From NCBI RefSeq assembly GCF_021869535.1, contig NW_026262668.1, positions 24,929,732 through 24,993,731 of the forward strand: a DNA stretch of 64,000 nt, read 5' to 3'. Shown piece after piece: positions 10,940-24,540 of this stretch. The notes under the pieces were generated by a model. It was not told where the DNA came from. It made no database searches and was given only the letters and a program-made list of their open reading frames with translations. How positions within the stretch are numbered: the stretch's first letter is position 1; each line of letters starts with the position of its first letter. A program made the position numbers and the translations under genes. Source of the DNA: Mytilus californianus (lineage: Eukaryota; Mollusca; Bivalvia; Mytilida; Mytilidae).

Positions 10940-11300
10940 TCTATATTGTGCTGTTACACCATAGTCCCATGTTAAAGAATTATGGTTCAGCAGCCACAAA
11001 TATGATTTCTCCAACCATATTCTGCTTTTGTCTGTCCTAATTCAGGGGCCTACGTCTTGAGCATGGTTGGAATTTGTTGCCGCCTGTCATATAATTACTT
11101 TCATTGAATGTTTTAAGCTTGATCAGGCCGTTTTTTTTTCCTGTTGTATTGTTTCACATTTTGGTATTTAGGGCCTTTTATAGATTACGATATGGGCCAT
11201 TTTGACGTATTGTGGTTTGTAACTTTTTACATCCTTGTCATTTGGCCTTTGATAGTTTCGAATTTCTATGGACAATCATACCACATCTCCTCATTTGTAT
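10940..11300 (-). repeat. Copy of the ~350-bp dispersed repeat
   Basis: Diverged copy: TGTGCTGTTACACCATAGTC, TATTCTGCTTTTGTCTGTCC, TATTTAGGGCCTTTTATAG, CATCCTTGTCATTTGG and AATCATACCACATCTCC occur in the same order as in 355-735. Confidence 0.75.
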
Positions 11301-13802
11301 AATTATGATAGCAGCATATATACTGCAGATTTTGAACTGCACAAACTATATCTTATTTTCTGCATAGCATGCATAATTTGGACGACCATGGTTACCATTT
11401 TAGTCAGCGCACCAGTGCTGACATAAAATATCATTGGTGCAGTTATTTTCTGTAAATTTACTAAAGGTTTAAATCATTCGAAACACTGTTTGAGTCTTAC
11501 ATAAGGTATAGACGACCTTGTGTATAATTAAACAAATCAAACATGTTTTTATCAGTTTTAAAGACAGTGGTTAAACATCCTTTGTAATTCTACATTAATT
11601 ATTCATCTAGGCATACGAGTACGCTTTAATCCAACACAAGCGTTCAACCTAGAAACATAAATATTCGTTTAATGATTACAGGAACAATCCTTTTGCATGA
11701 TGTGTATGTTAACAATATTGTACATGCTAGATATTGAGACTCTTTAAACTATTGTGACAACTATCAACAAATGATAATTCCAAATACATAATTGTTTTGT
11801 AAATTGAAACTACATGTACTTTGCTATTAGCTATTTACTTAATTAATAGATTAAATAAAGTATCTCTTTATATTAGTTATTGAATATATAGGGAGAATAT
11901 CTTCAACAAACAAAAATATTCACCTTAATATGATACCTATTTTTATCGATATTTCAATTTCATATATTGTATAAGATCTTCACCGATCCAAACACTCGTG
12001 TTCTACCTTTCAGTTATAATATTTATAAAGAATATAAGATACTAGGCCGTTTAAATATAAAGAATAGAGAATGAAGGGCATTTTTTTTTAAGAATAGAGA
12101 AAAATTGTCAATTTCTTATTTTAAAAGGAAATGGAAACCCCTCTCCCCATCAAGATCCTCGTGTAATTGCACAGGAGTATTCTTTTATAACGGTCTCAAG
12201 GTTACTTAATATTCTTGATTAATAAAGTTGCAGTGAAACATTCAATAAATATCAAATAGGTAGCATATAACAAATATTGTCACGAGTTGTTATCATATTT
12301 GAAGAAATCGCGGGTTAAATGAAAACAAAGGAAAACTTTAATAAAGGCAAAACCACACGTTCTTCTACGTCTAATTCGTTTTTACCTGAAAAAAATGGAT
12401 AATTAACTGAAATGAAAAGAAATACTAGATGCCTGAAAAACAATTAGGAAAAACATTGTATTTCATCCCTTATCTTATTTCCGATTGAAAGTAAATGTTA
12501 TATCGATGAACATTAGAAATAGTAAGCCAGATACAATATTACAATTTCCCTGTAAAGTATAAGCTAACCCATATGTGATTTCTAGTATATTTTTTCCAAA
12601 CTTTAAGAAGCAAAAAAAAAAACAAGTGAAATATATTCCAGGAAGGTTCTTATTTTGAAAATGCTCATATAACTTTCCGATAGAAGTTATCAAAGGGAAG
12701 TAATCTCTTTTTTGAAACTATCTTTGTTAACTGGAAACCTGGCAAATTGATTTTGAGCAGTTCTAAAAAAAAAACTAATTAAAATCAAAATTTTTTTTTT
12801 CGAGTTTTACAAACATGTACTTTGATTGATCTGGATAAGGCCCGGAAGCATCCCTTTGTATGTATTTAGCAAGTATTTCATGTTCATGTAGCACTGATAA
12901 GATATCGTTGAATCATACCCACGTTATCCCCGTAATGACATAGACTGTTTTTAAGGATGAAACATGTAAACCCTATGGGAAAACTTATAGTGTGCAAGTT
13001 ATTGTAATCAATCCACAGGTTTGCCTTTGTCCTGAAAGTTCAATTGGTCCATCTCGTATTTGTCCTTAAATTCGGGATTGCCTTCAAGTGTGTTTGCCTC
13101 GGTTGTCTACGTGACCTTTTCTCCGTAATTTGACACTCTTTTTTTTCAATTTCGAAACCGTCACTTATATTTTCTTTCTTTTAATTTCTAAAAATAACCT
13201 TAAAGGGAGATCTTACTGATAAATAAGACCTTGACCTTGTTTACAGGACTTCAATTGAAAGTAACACGTGCAAATGTTTGAAATAAAAATTCAGAGATAT
13301 CTCTTGTAAATTGTACAGGTAAGGGAGATTATAAGATACACCCTGAAGGCGATTGCTCGATTAGGTATACTAATTAACACCCATTGTTATGGTTGATACA
13401 AAAGGAATAAAGGTAAGATTTCAATCAACTTGGGAGGGGTCTTTCAGCAATTGGATCTTATTTTATAGTAACACAGGAGAAATACCGGCAATTCAAATTC
13501 TTTTAATAATATCTTTGTGTAAATTCAATTAGAACAATTAACCATTGATGATATCATTAACAGTTCCTTGACAATTTGGCTATCATACATTTGCGCTAAT
13601 TAAAGATTACCATTGACTCATTTGGGCCCATTGCTTACGAATAAACTTATTACTTTTATTTTCTAAATCTCGAGAAAAAAAAACTGACTACTCATCATCA
13701 ACAAATTAATATAGTAGAAATATAATACACTAGAACCATTATTATGTTAAAAATAGTCAGTTTAGATAAAACACTCATCAACGATAATAGGCTTTTAATT
13801 TG
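11301..13802. other. Intron, nothing recognised
   Basis: AT-rich; small ORFs (for example 12475-12693 minus) show no motif. Confidence 0.5.
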
Positions 13803-13848
13803 GTAGACAGACGCGCGTTTCGATTACATGAGACTCACCAGTGGTGCA
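13803..13848 (-). ncRNA. Degenerate hammerhead relic
   Basis: On the minus strand CACCA-CTGGTGA-GTCT...-GAAA-CGCGCG-TC can be read, but the core has CTGGTGA for CTGATGA and stem II no longer pairs (AATC for AGAC). Probably inactive. Confidence 0.6.
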
Positions 13849-15896
13849 CGAATAAAAAATTTGAATGCCAAATCAAACAAGAAGAGCATTGTAAGGTAAA
13901 AATTCTCAAAACGTGCTTAACAATATCAAACGGTATTATTGATAACATTTATGTTTTTAACAAAGGTGAAATGCACTTCCAATTCATGAACAAAACTTTT
14001 AAGAGTACAGAAGGTAAAGTAAGCTAAATTATTTTGTAGATAAGTCGCCCACAACACAATCTATTTATCAGCCTCACTCTTAATGGGTTTCTGATGATGT
14101 CATTTCCGTTCCCAAAATGTTTCTACACACTTATGTAATATGATATTACGTAAGTTCATATCAGTTCAGAAATCCAAGGCTTGTTTTGAGCTTTAGTAAA
14201 AGTTGTTTATTTTGGCATTTGTTTACAAAATTTTCGGGTACTAGTATTCGATTTGAGAAAACATTTTCCGTTAGTTTTACACTATATGATGGAATAACTC
14301 GTGAAATTAGCACTTAAATGATTACATTCACTTTGTACTTTTATATTGAATTATATCAAACAGTATAAAGACACTTTAATATAGATCGATCCATTTACAA
14401 ATCACAGTTAAAGTCCGCCTATTATAATAAAAGCTTTCACTAATAAACTATTTTTTTTCTGAAATCATACTAGTAGAATATTCTTGTTATTCAATACCCT
14501 AAACAATCTTTATTTTTTAACAATGGAATCGCTTTTCGTTTTTAATTATACTGCACTGTTTTTTAATCGTGGTAGTAAATTACAAACAGAACCGGAAGTT
14601 ACAAAAGGGAGAGTATAAAAGATACAGACACAAGATTATTTTACAAAGATGTCGATTGTAATTGAAAACGTTCTTTTATTTGTAAATCATGATAACTAGA
14701 ACGTGTTCATTACGATACAAAATCATCACAAATAGTATTTCTGCATTCTTGTGAATAGGCTATCACCCAATAGATTTAGAATTTTTAAATTTTGTTTTCT
14801 CACGACCAGAATTATTCTAAATATACCTCTTCATTGTATCAAGCAGTTAATAAGTCTCCATTCTTCTTACTAAACAGTAATGCATTTAAGTCACACACTT
14901 CCAGTTTGATCTTAACATCATCTTAAAAGGCCGAACGTAAAAACGTAATGTCTTATTCAAAAGTTATTTTCCCTAAATTTTGTCATTGTTAATTCAGAAT
15001 TGTTAACACAGTTCGCCTGCAGTCAATTGTTCAAGTTGATAACTACTGCACAGATCTTATTGACAGCAAGCAAATGGTCTGTACATACCAAATTTGACGC
15101 AGTCTTAGTTGGACAATTGACTGAGATACTGAACATAGCTTAGTATGTATATTTTAGTCTTCAAAGAGCTTATCAGATCAAAATGGCCTTTCAGTTGATT
15201 TACTAATGAAACATAAAGTAGTATGTAATAATATTATCTCTTTCTGAAATGTTTTTAATGTACTATTATGTTTACAAAGATATGAAAACACTCCGTTCTT
15301 CTTTCTGTTCTGGTCATTACTAATTTGATTAAGCCAATGAAATAGTTGCCTTCAATTTTGGAGGTGTGTATTATTACGACAAAACCAAATGATACCGAAA
15401 AGTCAATAAAACAGAAAATAAAATGGAACATTTTTGGACCATTGTAATCGAAGCGTGAACACATTATCTGAATTTCAATCAGATTGATTTCTTTTGCTGT
15501 TCATTTTCATGGCATCTGTTGTGAAAGTAGTCCCCGTCTTCCGTGTTTACATGTTTAACTCAAAAGTTAGTTCATACAGACTTCAAAACAGAAGTTACAT
15601 CACAAAATTAAGGAGTAAAAAGAAAAATTGATACATTTGATACACGAAGATAGATTGATGAAAAACCAAAATGAAGTAATTAAGCAGTTAGGTGGCTGCA
15701 CGACTAATGTACATCATAAGTTACACACAACTGGAATAACCTCCTACGTCGGACATATCAATTAATTACGGATCTTTTGCACTTATTGATACCATAGTTA
15801 TCGTCATGAGTTTAAGGTTATACTTTGAGTGGAAACTAAATTTCAATTTGTCTCACGATGGAGGAAACAGTTTGCTGTTTCGGTGTGATTTTTCAA
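13849..15896. other. Intron, nothing recognised
   Basis: No supported feature. Confidence 0.5.
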
Positions 15897-16030
15897 CTCC
15901 AAGAATAAATTACCTTAGCTTTATTTGGCAAATTCTTTCGTAGTTTTGGGTCCTCAATTCTCTTCAATACCCTGGTATTTGATGGTGTTCATAATTTTGT
16001 TTGGTCATGGCATTATCTGTTTTTCGTCAA
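15897..16030 (+). repeat. Truncated Penelope-type terminal repeat
   Basis: Shares AATTACCTTAGCTTTATTTG, GGTCCTCAATTCTCTTCAA and neighbouring order with 1534-1640, but ends before the hammerhead part. Confidence 0.65.
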
Positions 16031-17225
16031 CCTGTTGTAGTTTTAATTATCCACTTGGTATTTTCCTCTTCTTTTAAGTCTGAATCTTCTGGTATAAATT
16101 TACCCACTAGACTAATACAATTCAGAAATAAGACTTATCAATAATAACAGTTGTTTCCTTTTAAATCGAGGTATTTGTAAATGGAAGGTACGTCGAACCC
16201 AAATACACCTTTTATAACATTACCGAAATGTTAATAGGCTAAATACATTATTTTACTCTTTGACCAGAACAATTCAAAAGGTAAGTGTGTTTGTTTTTTT
16301 CTGGTAACGGTCAGTAAATAAATACGAATTGTAATATCATTTGTAGAGTTTCGTCGTTAACAGGGGTACCAAATCGTTTGGTTTTTTTTTCTAGAAGTTT
16401 TCTTGTCTAAACCCAATTTATTCCGATATAACAATAAAAGGTCATCAACTGTTTTTCATTTCAACTTATAACATTCACATCAGTGTTATCACTACGATCT
16501 CTTCTTTTTTATTTTATTAATCCAGCCACAGCGGACGTTTTATTATATTACAATCGATGATTGGGTTATTTTTTATCTCTGTTATATCGTGATCTATTGT
16601 TGATTCTATGGTGCAACCTTGTGTGTTGCAGCTTGTTTAAAGATAGTGAATTCCTGATTGTTGTATATTCCATTTAATTAAAGTACGGAAGCCGACTAGA
16701 GCTACTCATCTGCAACTATCAAGGTCCCTGTTGCAACATTTGTAGATATAAAACATCACATTGTTCTTGTACTGTCGGCATTGGTCTGGGGAAAGTTTTA
16801 TGATGCAAAATGCATGATGTTATCATTTTTTATGATGGCTATAATTAGAAGCCGTATCGTTTATTTTTATCTTTTTTACTTGTATTGGACTCGTAATTTA
16901 TACAAAAAAACAAAAACAAATAGATGTGAGGTACATTCGTTTGGAAAACCCTTTACAGATAAACTCCAAACCGAAAGTTGTGGAGGCAAATATATATAAA
17001 ATGATTAGGATCACCAAAACAAAAGGTATCTTAACATGTACTGCCTTTAAGTATACAGAAAAAAAATACTTTCAAATATATATGACAGCTTGCACTGAGC
17101 ATATATTACTACAAGATATACTCCTCGAAATGAACAATATTTCGTAGGTATGGTATAGTATGATGTTGATAATATTAAAATTTATATTTAAATGTTATAT
17201 TGGCTTTTGATTTTTGTCGATTGCT
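16031..17225. other. Intron, nothing recognised
   Basis: Two overlapping short ORFs (16781-17147) have no recognisable domain. Confidence 0.5.
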
Positions 17226-17647
17226 CTACACAGGGAAATTTCACTCATGAATTTTACGTGAATTTAAATTCATGTGAATCTCACGTGAAATTCACGTGAA
17301 TTTCACCTCAAACAAGCTTATACGTAAAACTAACGTGAAATCAGTTCATGTGAGTTTCAAGGGAATCTCATGTGAAACTCAAGTAAATTTCACATGAATT
17401 TTAGAAATAAAGTCATTCGAATAACATCTTAATTAACAAATTTAATTAAAATCATGAAAAATACCATTTTTTGTTTTTGTAAAGTTTATGTGAAATTCAC
17501 GTGAGATTCATGTGAATCTCAATTCACATGAAATTTATATGAAAATTTGCATGTGCGTTTCATGTATAAGCTCGTTTGAGGTGAATATCACGTAAATTTC
17601 ACATTAGATTCATGTGAAATACATGTGAGCAAAATTTACCTGTGTAG
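17226..17647. mobile_element. 422-bp element with ~90-bp terminal inverted repeats rich in CACGTG
   Basis: Ends are CTACACAGGGAAATTT and, on the minus strand, CTACACAGGTAAATTT. The two arms (about 90 bp) pair, including CACCTCAAAC.AGCTTATAC against its complement near 17565-17585. The arms are built from repeated TTCACGTGAA / TTCATGTGAA motifs. No ORF and no clear target-site duplication; a non-autonomous DNA transposon is likely, superfamily unknown. Confidence 0.8.
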
Positions 17648-17889
17648 ACTTTTACTTAATATGTCTTTAGTTTCGGAAACTAGACATGAACACTAAGATG
17701 TTTTAATATATTGGTATTATGTTCGCAATTTAGATATAAAATTAGATTTGCTAAATGCCCGAGGCTTATCGGTTACAAAATGAAAAAAAAATCGTATTTT
17801 GATATATCTAAATCTAGTTGGTTGACTTTGTGATATTTACATTAATTGTCTTCAATAAATGTGAAAATGAATTTAATTATACATTTAAT
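17648..17889. other. Intron, nothing recognised
   Basis: No supported feature. Confidence 0.5.
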
Positions 17890-18060
17890 CACAGTTTGAC
17901 TTCCTCAGGCGATCTTACACGAATTTGGCTAGTATAGGTCACCTTTGGTCATACAGCTCTTGACATGTTTAGGTCTTCATCACTGATCTTAACATGATTG
18001 GATTCGAGCTTTCTTGATGAAGGAAAACCCAGAACAGCGCTTCGGACGCACGAGATTTAT
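17890..18060 (+). mobile_element. Penelope-type terminal repeat fragment
   Basis: Collinear with the minus-strand reading of 58981-59160: CCTCAGGC..., TTTGGTCATACAGCTCTT, CTTGATGAAGG, CCCAGAACAGCGCTTCGG, ACGCA. The ORFs beyond it (18089-18353) have no recognisable product. Confidence 0.7.
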
Positions 18061-21000
18061 AAAATGTTATTTTTAATTAGTATATATTTTACATATCTAT
18101 AGTTTTTGTTTTGTTCCAATTTTTATGTTGTAATTCTGCACACAGTCCAAAGATCTCTTCACCATCGGTTGATTTTTGTTCTTCCGAAATTGCATTGTGT
18201 TCTGTTTTGATGGCATGGGTCACATTTGTTGATATAGATTTATTACAATTGGCATCGCTTGGCTTCCAATATATTAATTTGGAAAATACCTTACAAATGT
18301 ACATTAATTGCAACCTTTGTTTTGAAATAAGATCCTATTACATTTATAAATGATTATAGAAAGGACAATATCCGTCCCCTTACATCATAGGAGAGGTTAT
18401 GGTATGTTATAAAAAAATAATGTACACACCAAAACCATCAGCAATCCATCTAATTCAGATTTTTCACACTTTATATTAACTCGGTGCGATCTTCCGCATA
18501 AATATACATTCAAAATGATTTAGATGTTGCAGATCTTTTTACCACCTGTGATTTAGCAGAAAACAAGGCATAGTCTAGAAATTGAGACTTGTTTAAAGTA
18601 AGCATAGAGTATATGTCGACAGATGACACATGACACATGAGACAAAACATATTGATTTGATCAAATAGTTAGATGTCAACTGGTAGTACTGTCTACTTTC
18701 TTAATTATTGCCAAAACCGTAAGGGAATATTTTTTTGTATTTGCAATAATTCGCTTTACCCTTGCATTTCGCAAGAGTATTGCATGGTATCAAAATATAA
18801 GTGTTTACGTTAGTTTACCTAATATGAAATATGGGATAGTTTAGTTATTTAAGATTTGTTTAAATCAATACTTTTTAGATAGGTGTTTTGTAACTATATG
18901 ACCAGTAAGGATGGGTTACTTCAAGAACTCAGGTATAAACATTGAATTGCAATTTTGAAAGGTGCACACTTATACATATGATGAATATTTAGTACAGCAT
19001 TTCACCTTCGTCGTCAGTGAAGTGTTAACAAATATTTGCAATGGATAAACGTTCAGTTTGTATAACAGTCATTAAATCACCATTCTGAGTGAACGGGAAA
19101 ATTAATGAAAGACACAATGTATATATCTATTGAATAAACTCAAAACGCATTTTATTTTATAATCGGAAGCATAAAATATATCAAGTACTGTTTTCATTTT
19201 TATAAAGAATAAACATATATATTATTACTTGAACACACGAACCCATGATTATACTAGTAATCTGTTTCCTTGACAACGTTTACATACGCTTTAACAAGTA
19301 ATTAAGCTGGTTCTAGGAGGTCCCATTGGCGCCATCTGTGCGCCTAATCGGGCAAATGTAGGTTAACAGTTTAAGACTGAAACCAGTGAGTTGTTGTCTA
19401 ATCTCCAACGATTTAAAGTTAAACTCAAAACTATATGTGCTGGTAACTTTATATTATTTTTCGCTTTCAGTAGTTCAAAATTCTCGGTTTAATATACTTA
19501 AATTTATCCATGGGAATGAACAAATCTTGAAATATATTTGTCAATATATCACCTTGCACAATATCACTTCCTTATTTCTAGAGGAAGGAGTAAAATTATT
19601 CATCATATTACATGGAAAAAATGATGGCGTTAAAAGCCTAACAAATAGGCAAAAATGACAACTCACTCTGTCTGTGTGGCGAGTTGAGTGGAAGAAAATT
19701 TTTGGTAGAACTTTTTCTTCTCGTTTGCCTTTTTTTCAATATATAAAACTGTTTCTGTACATCAAAAGTTTAAAATTAAAGTAGGAGTAAATATAATGAA
19801 TGTCAATGTTTTTATAACCTTTACCATGCTTTTTTTATTTCAAATCCTCAGCGTGATATAAAACATTAAGAACTGCACCATTAATCCGTATTACGATGTG
19901 TTTTCCCTTTCACAGAGAAAGAAGATGGTACCTTACTTAATCCCAACGTAATTACTTCTGGAAAACCTTACCAGTGTTATGATGTTACATGTGTTTATTG
20001 AAGATACCGTACAATACGGCTTTAAATAGGTGATAAATTAACAATTAGGTGATATTAATTCAATGTAAATAATTGCATTTTCCTGTAGCTTTCATTTTTT
20101 GTAGTTTTAGGCTTATTCTTTCACATAAGCTTTATATTTAGCTTTCTCGGATAGTTGCAAATCAAAATTGTATTGATTTGTAGGGTAAAATATTTGAAAT
20201 AACTATTAAAATTGCACAAAAATAGATTTGATTAGGCGTTTAGATGAAAATTAAAGATACTATCATATTACACGAAAAACAATTTATGCTAACACAGGTT
20301 CCCTGAAATGCCACAAAAATATGATTCTTTCACAAGTTTTGAAAATGTACCTAACAATAATAATAAATATAAAGACAATGAAGTATCTACATTTGTAGTA
20401 CCTAAGATCTGGTGACGGCATTTAAATTTTCAAGCTAAAATCAAAATTCGTTCGAGAAACTTTAAAAGAAAAATGTTTTGTTCGTAACTAGAACATCTGT
20501 ATTATCTTTGTAAGTAAAGATGAAAGGTTATAGATTATGCAAATAATTAGAGGCAAAGAAAAGTACTAACATAAATTATTCATAGTTTGACCTTTGAGAG
20601 TATTTGTCAATGTGACAACAACCAAACACAAAACATAACATGAAAAGACATTATATTAATTTATATTTGACTTCGACGTGGGGTCTCTTTCTCTTTAATG
20701 CAAATACGATACCTATATGCAGTAAGATTTCACCTTTAGCAAGACATTTAGAATCTGTAATAATCTCAAATTAAATTTTTATGATCAATTAGCCAACGAA
20801 CTTTTATTAAATTATATCTTAGTACACGGAGTAACCTTATTTTACATTTCTAAGTTAAGAAAGGATTACGTAATGTAAATTTCTCTCTGAAAAATTTCCT
20901 GGTTCTTTGACAATACTACACTTAAAATATACGGTATCAGCACTTTAAGGGAAATGTACAATCCTTTCATGTCAGTACCGAAACAAAAACTACTGAGCTG

Positions 21001-22003
21001 ATGATACCCTCGGGTACTTACAGTCCACTAGCGGTGGTATCGACCCATGCACACCTATGATATCAGGTTTGAAAAAGATGAAAAATAAAAATGGCCACTT
21101 TAAATTTTGGATTAGTAAGAGTAAGTTTGAATGTTCAAATTATGTTGGTATTTTTAGAAAAATATAGCAACCAACGGAACGAATAGAAAACAACTGTCAT
21201 TTATAGCTAGTTAAACCTCCCTCTGAAAAATATCTGTCAAGTAGTGTTTCGTGTTGTTTTTAAACAATTTAATGATAAACTTCAATTAATAACTTAACAT
21301 GAATAATCTGGGACAAGAGGTACACAGTAACTCCTGATCGGAATGCCAAATACTTGACGTTTTGCTTTTTTGTTTTTTGAAATGTGTTCATCTGGTACTT
21401 TTCTTCAGACGAAGTACTATAAAAGATAGTATTTCGATTTATAATCCTAGTTTGAAATATTCCAGTATAGTACTTAAAAATGTACGTCAAACAATGACGA
21501 CATTGATGTTTGATTTGCCTGGTTTTACAAACCTAAAACGCTTTTCTTGAGTATTAAGGATGTAATCTGTTGTCCAGTCTTGATATCAAAGGTAAATTAA
21601 ATGAAACCATTACGAAAACAAGTTACTTTCAAAATCTGAAATGCGATAATTAACAAGATTCCCATTTTTTTCGATGATTAATATCTGCTTTTCCACTTCT
21701 GTACTTCTACGTTGTTAGCGAATTTGCGCTAATTATCATTTCTCGGTGCTTGCCCGGAACTCTCTTTTACTTATTGATATTAATTTGGGTATTGTATCGC
21801 TTCTTCTTCTTTTTTAATTCTATTTTCACTTTGTATTGACCGCCTGCAATGCGTTGAAGTTTATGACACTAGTTACTGCACATTACATATATTAACGAAA
21901 CAATGTTTATCTTATAAAATTTACAATCTAAATATTTTACTTCATTATTATGTTAAGATTAAACGATAAACACATAAATACAACTTGTTTTGTATCATTG
22001 CCT
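18061..22003. other. Intron, nothing recognised
   Basis: Nearly 4 kb of AT-rich DNA without a supportable gene, RNA or repeat; only short motif-free ORFs. Confidence 0.5.
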
Positions 22004-22680
22004 GTAAGTGACCAACTTAGCAGCCCTTCTTTGAAATTTTTCTATTCTGTTTATGTCTTCAGTAAAGTAAATTTCTTTAACTGAACAGACATAATCTAGC
22101 GATAATCGTATGATATGACTGATCCTTTACTAGGGTTGGACTGATGTTAAGTTTATTGCATAGGAAACACAGTGTACCGTTTACTTTATTGAAGATGTTG
22201 TGTATTTTGCCTTGTCAATATGTTCGAGGATGTGGCCATGTTAATTGTAGTTGTGTGACATTGGGCTTTTACATAGACAAAGACACTACACTTCCCTGAT
22301 GAAAGGCCATTTCCAGGTGTTTTCACAAGTACCAATTGTGTCAAGATCGTTTTGACGGATTTTGCAGTTACTATAAGATGTAATAACCAAATACCGGTAT
22401 GCAATTCTCGCTGTGTTGAAGACCCATTGGTGGCCTTGGACTGTTTTCTGCTCTTTGGTCGGGTTGTTCTCTCTTTGACGCATTCCCCGTTTCCAATTGC
22501 TGTATCCCTCTGTATCCCCTAGTTATTTAGTTTGTGTTTTAGTAGGTTATGACTGATTTTATCAAAGGCTGTAGAGAAATCTTTTCTTAACACATCAGTT
22601 CATTTTGAGTTATCTATGTTTTTGGTTACATCGTCTATGAATTACGATTTCAATGACCTCATTGACCCTTTTCTATGACA
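22004..22680 (-). pseudogene. LINE (CR1/Jockey-like) reverse transcriptase remnant
   Basis: Two fragments of one non-LTR element. At about 22519-22590 (minus) the translation DFSTAFDKISHNLLKHKL matches the catalytic RT motif A region of CR1/Jockey-type LINEs (consensus DFSKAFDxVxHxxLLxKL). At about 22004-22117 (minus) IEKFQRRAAKLVT matches the C-terminal motif of the same LINEs (LExVQRRATK). Stops follow almost at once (an in-frame TAG after the first motif). The order along the minus strand is correct for one element, and a Penelope-type tail (22385-22500) separates the parts. Dead copy inside the intron. Confidence 0.75.
22385..22500 (+). mobile_element. Naiad-type 3' tail fragment
   Basis: TTCTCGCTGTGTTGAAGACC, CATTGGTGGCCTTGGACTG, GGTCGGGTTGTTCTCTCTTT and GACGCATTCCCCGTTTCC match the tail at 5685-5823 and 58197-58340. 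It lies within the LINE remnant. Confidence 0.8.
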
Positions 22681-22971
22681 ACAAAGCTCTATCAATGTTA
22701 GATATAATGAAATAATTTTAAAAATTAAAGTTTAGAAAATTTATAAACTGTTATAGTAAAATGCAATTATTATTTCACAACATTGATTAAGAAAGCATAC
22801 ATGATAAGTTATATGGTCATCACCTCTTGATGTTGAAAAAAGCACAAACACACACACACAAATATAATTTGGCGCAGCTGAGTATTTATACTAATATTAA
22901 AAAAAATACTTTTCTTTATCTTTTTTTAAACTTAAGTGGGAACAGAACACATAAGAGAGTTAACTCTTTAA
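22681..22971. other. Intron, nothing recognised
   Basis: Short (CA)n run near 22848. Confidence 0.5.
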
Positions 22972-23210
22972 AAATTGGACCACCGTTTTAATCACATACT
23001 TGTAGTAAAGAGAAATCAAGCTTCTCAAAGATCAAAATTAATGTTGGTCAAACTGCTATATATCCAAAGAAATTATTCCTGTAAATTGTGTGGTTCAAAT
23101 TTCTTGAGCTTTTTTTTTGTCAACAGGTCAAAATTATATATTGTGTCAAAATTTTATGAAAATTAAACGAATCAAATCTATATTAGTCAAAGTGTTTTGT
23201 ACCTTCTTAA
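22972..23210. repeat. Dispersed ~240-bp repeat, copy 1
   Basis: Collinear with 37742-37985: GTTTTAATCACA, AGTAAAGAGAAATCAAGCT, CAAACTGCTATATATCCAA, TTGTCAACAGGTCAAA and AAATCTAT.TTAGT. Family unknown. Confidence 0.8.
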
Positions 23211-24379
23211 GTTGTTGAATTGCTTTTTTCCCCCTTTAGACGTGATTTCATTTAATCTTTGGTCATTAGTTCAACAAACTACCAATAGCTTCGTGTTACA
23301 TTTCTGTTTGTTGTCAATCTACATTTTTAATCAAATTTTTGTTTTCTTGAAACTAACCAAATAATAGTTTTTTTATGAATTTTCTAGTGTTGAATAATCT
23401 GTTTCAGCCCCGCGTCCTGACGTTAGGATGAAATTCTTAACCAGATACGAAAAATAAAAAATCGTGTTTAACGAAAACATTGCACTGTAGTATTTGCGTG
23501 CAGCACGTAGATAGACCACTGCTTGAACCTTTCAAATATGTTCCCGGCATAATAAAAATCACAATAATTCCTTTAATGATTTCAATGAAAATAGCAAACA
23601 TCGCGTGAAGTAAAATTATAATTAATTAAGGGTAATGAATATACCTTGCTGACTTGTTTAAAGTGTTGTAACAGCAGCCATTTTTGCTATTTAAACTTCC
23701 GGAAACACATGAATTATTTATTTAACTTGAAGCGTTTCTAATCAGTGTGAATCTTTGTAATATATTACTACGTCATTTTATCTAATGACGTCTGCTCTAT
23801 TGCGTTAGAAAAAAGTCAGCGTAGAAGAAATTGTTATTTAATTTTGATATACGGTTGTTGGGTCGAATCATTTGTTCATTGATGGAATAATATTAATTAT
23901 AATGTTTGCTGTTGACCAATCACGTTTGATTTTGGGTAAAAACAGTGAGATGATGGGAATATATAGTTTTAAAAACGGCCTATGCCAAACATCAACTAAT
24001 TTCTTTATATTTGACATGAAAAATAGCATTTGAAATTAACATTTGAAGTTTAACACGAGTCAATCACAGCCTTGTTTCTATCACAAAGTACGCCTGATGT
24101 ACGTGAGTTTAAATAGACCAACATACAGTTGGCTCAATGCAGGTGCAGGACGTAAAATAGTTAACTCTTGACACTAAAAAGTAAAATAGCAAAAATACCG
24201 AACTTCAAGGAAAATTCAAAACGGAAAGTCCTTTATCAAATGACAAAATCAAAATCTAAAACACAACAAATTGTTGACGTTAATCAGTGTCAGAACTGTT
24301 CACCTTTTAAAATGGAGCAAAACAAAAGTTCATTCCAAGTTTTTGGTGGGGGTTTTGTTGTTTAATACAGGAGAAACAC
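23211..24379. other. Intron, nothing recognised
   Basis: No supported feature. Confidence 0.5.
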
Positions 24380-24540
24380 AGTAGAGAAACACACTGTTTA
24401 CCCATCCAGAGCACCTGAATTCACACCGACTTGTTCTGTGGAATTCGTTTTACTCAATCTTTACTTGTTCTATGTTGTGTTTTATGGTTTATATTTTGTG
24501 GGTTTTTTTTGTCATAGCGTTTACTTTTCTTTTTTGAGTA
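24380..24540 (-). repeat. Fragment of a dispersed mollusc repeat
   Basis: Minus-strand counterpart of the family at 25725, 32245 and 51520: the block around CCATCCAGAGCACCTGAATT followed by TTTACTTGTTCTATGTTGTG. Approximate borders. Confidence 0.5.

Noticed and set aside
17226-17647. CRISPR-like or tandem regulatory array
   Set aside because: Motifs are irregularly spaced and arranged as inverted arms of a transposon; no equal-length spacers, and the genome is eukaryotic.
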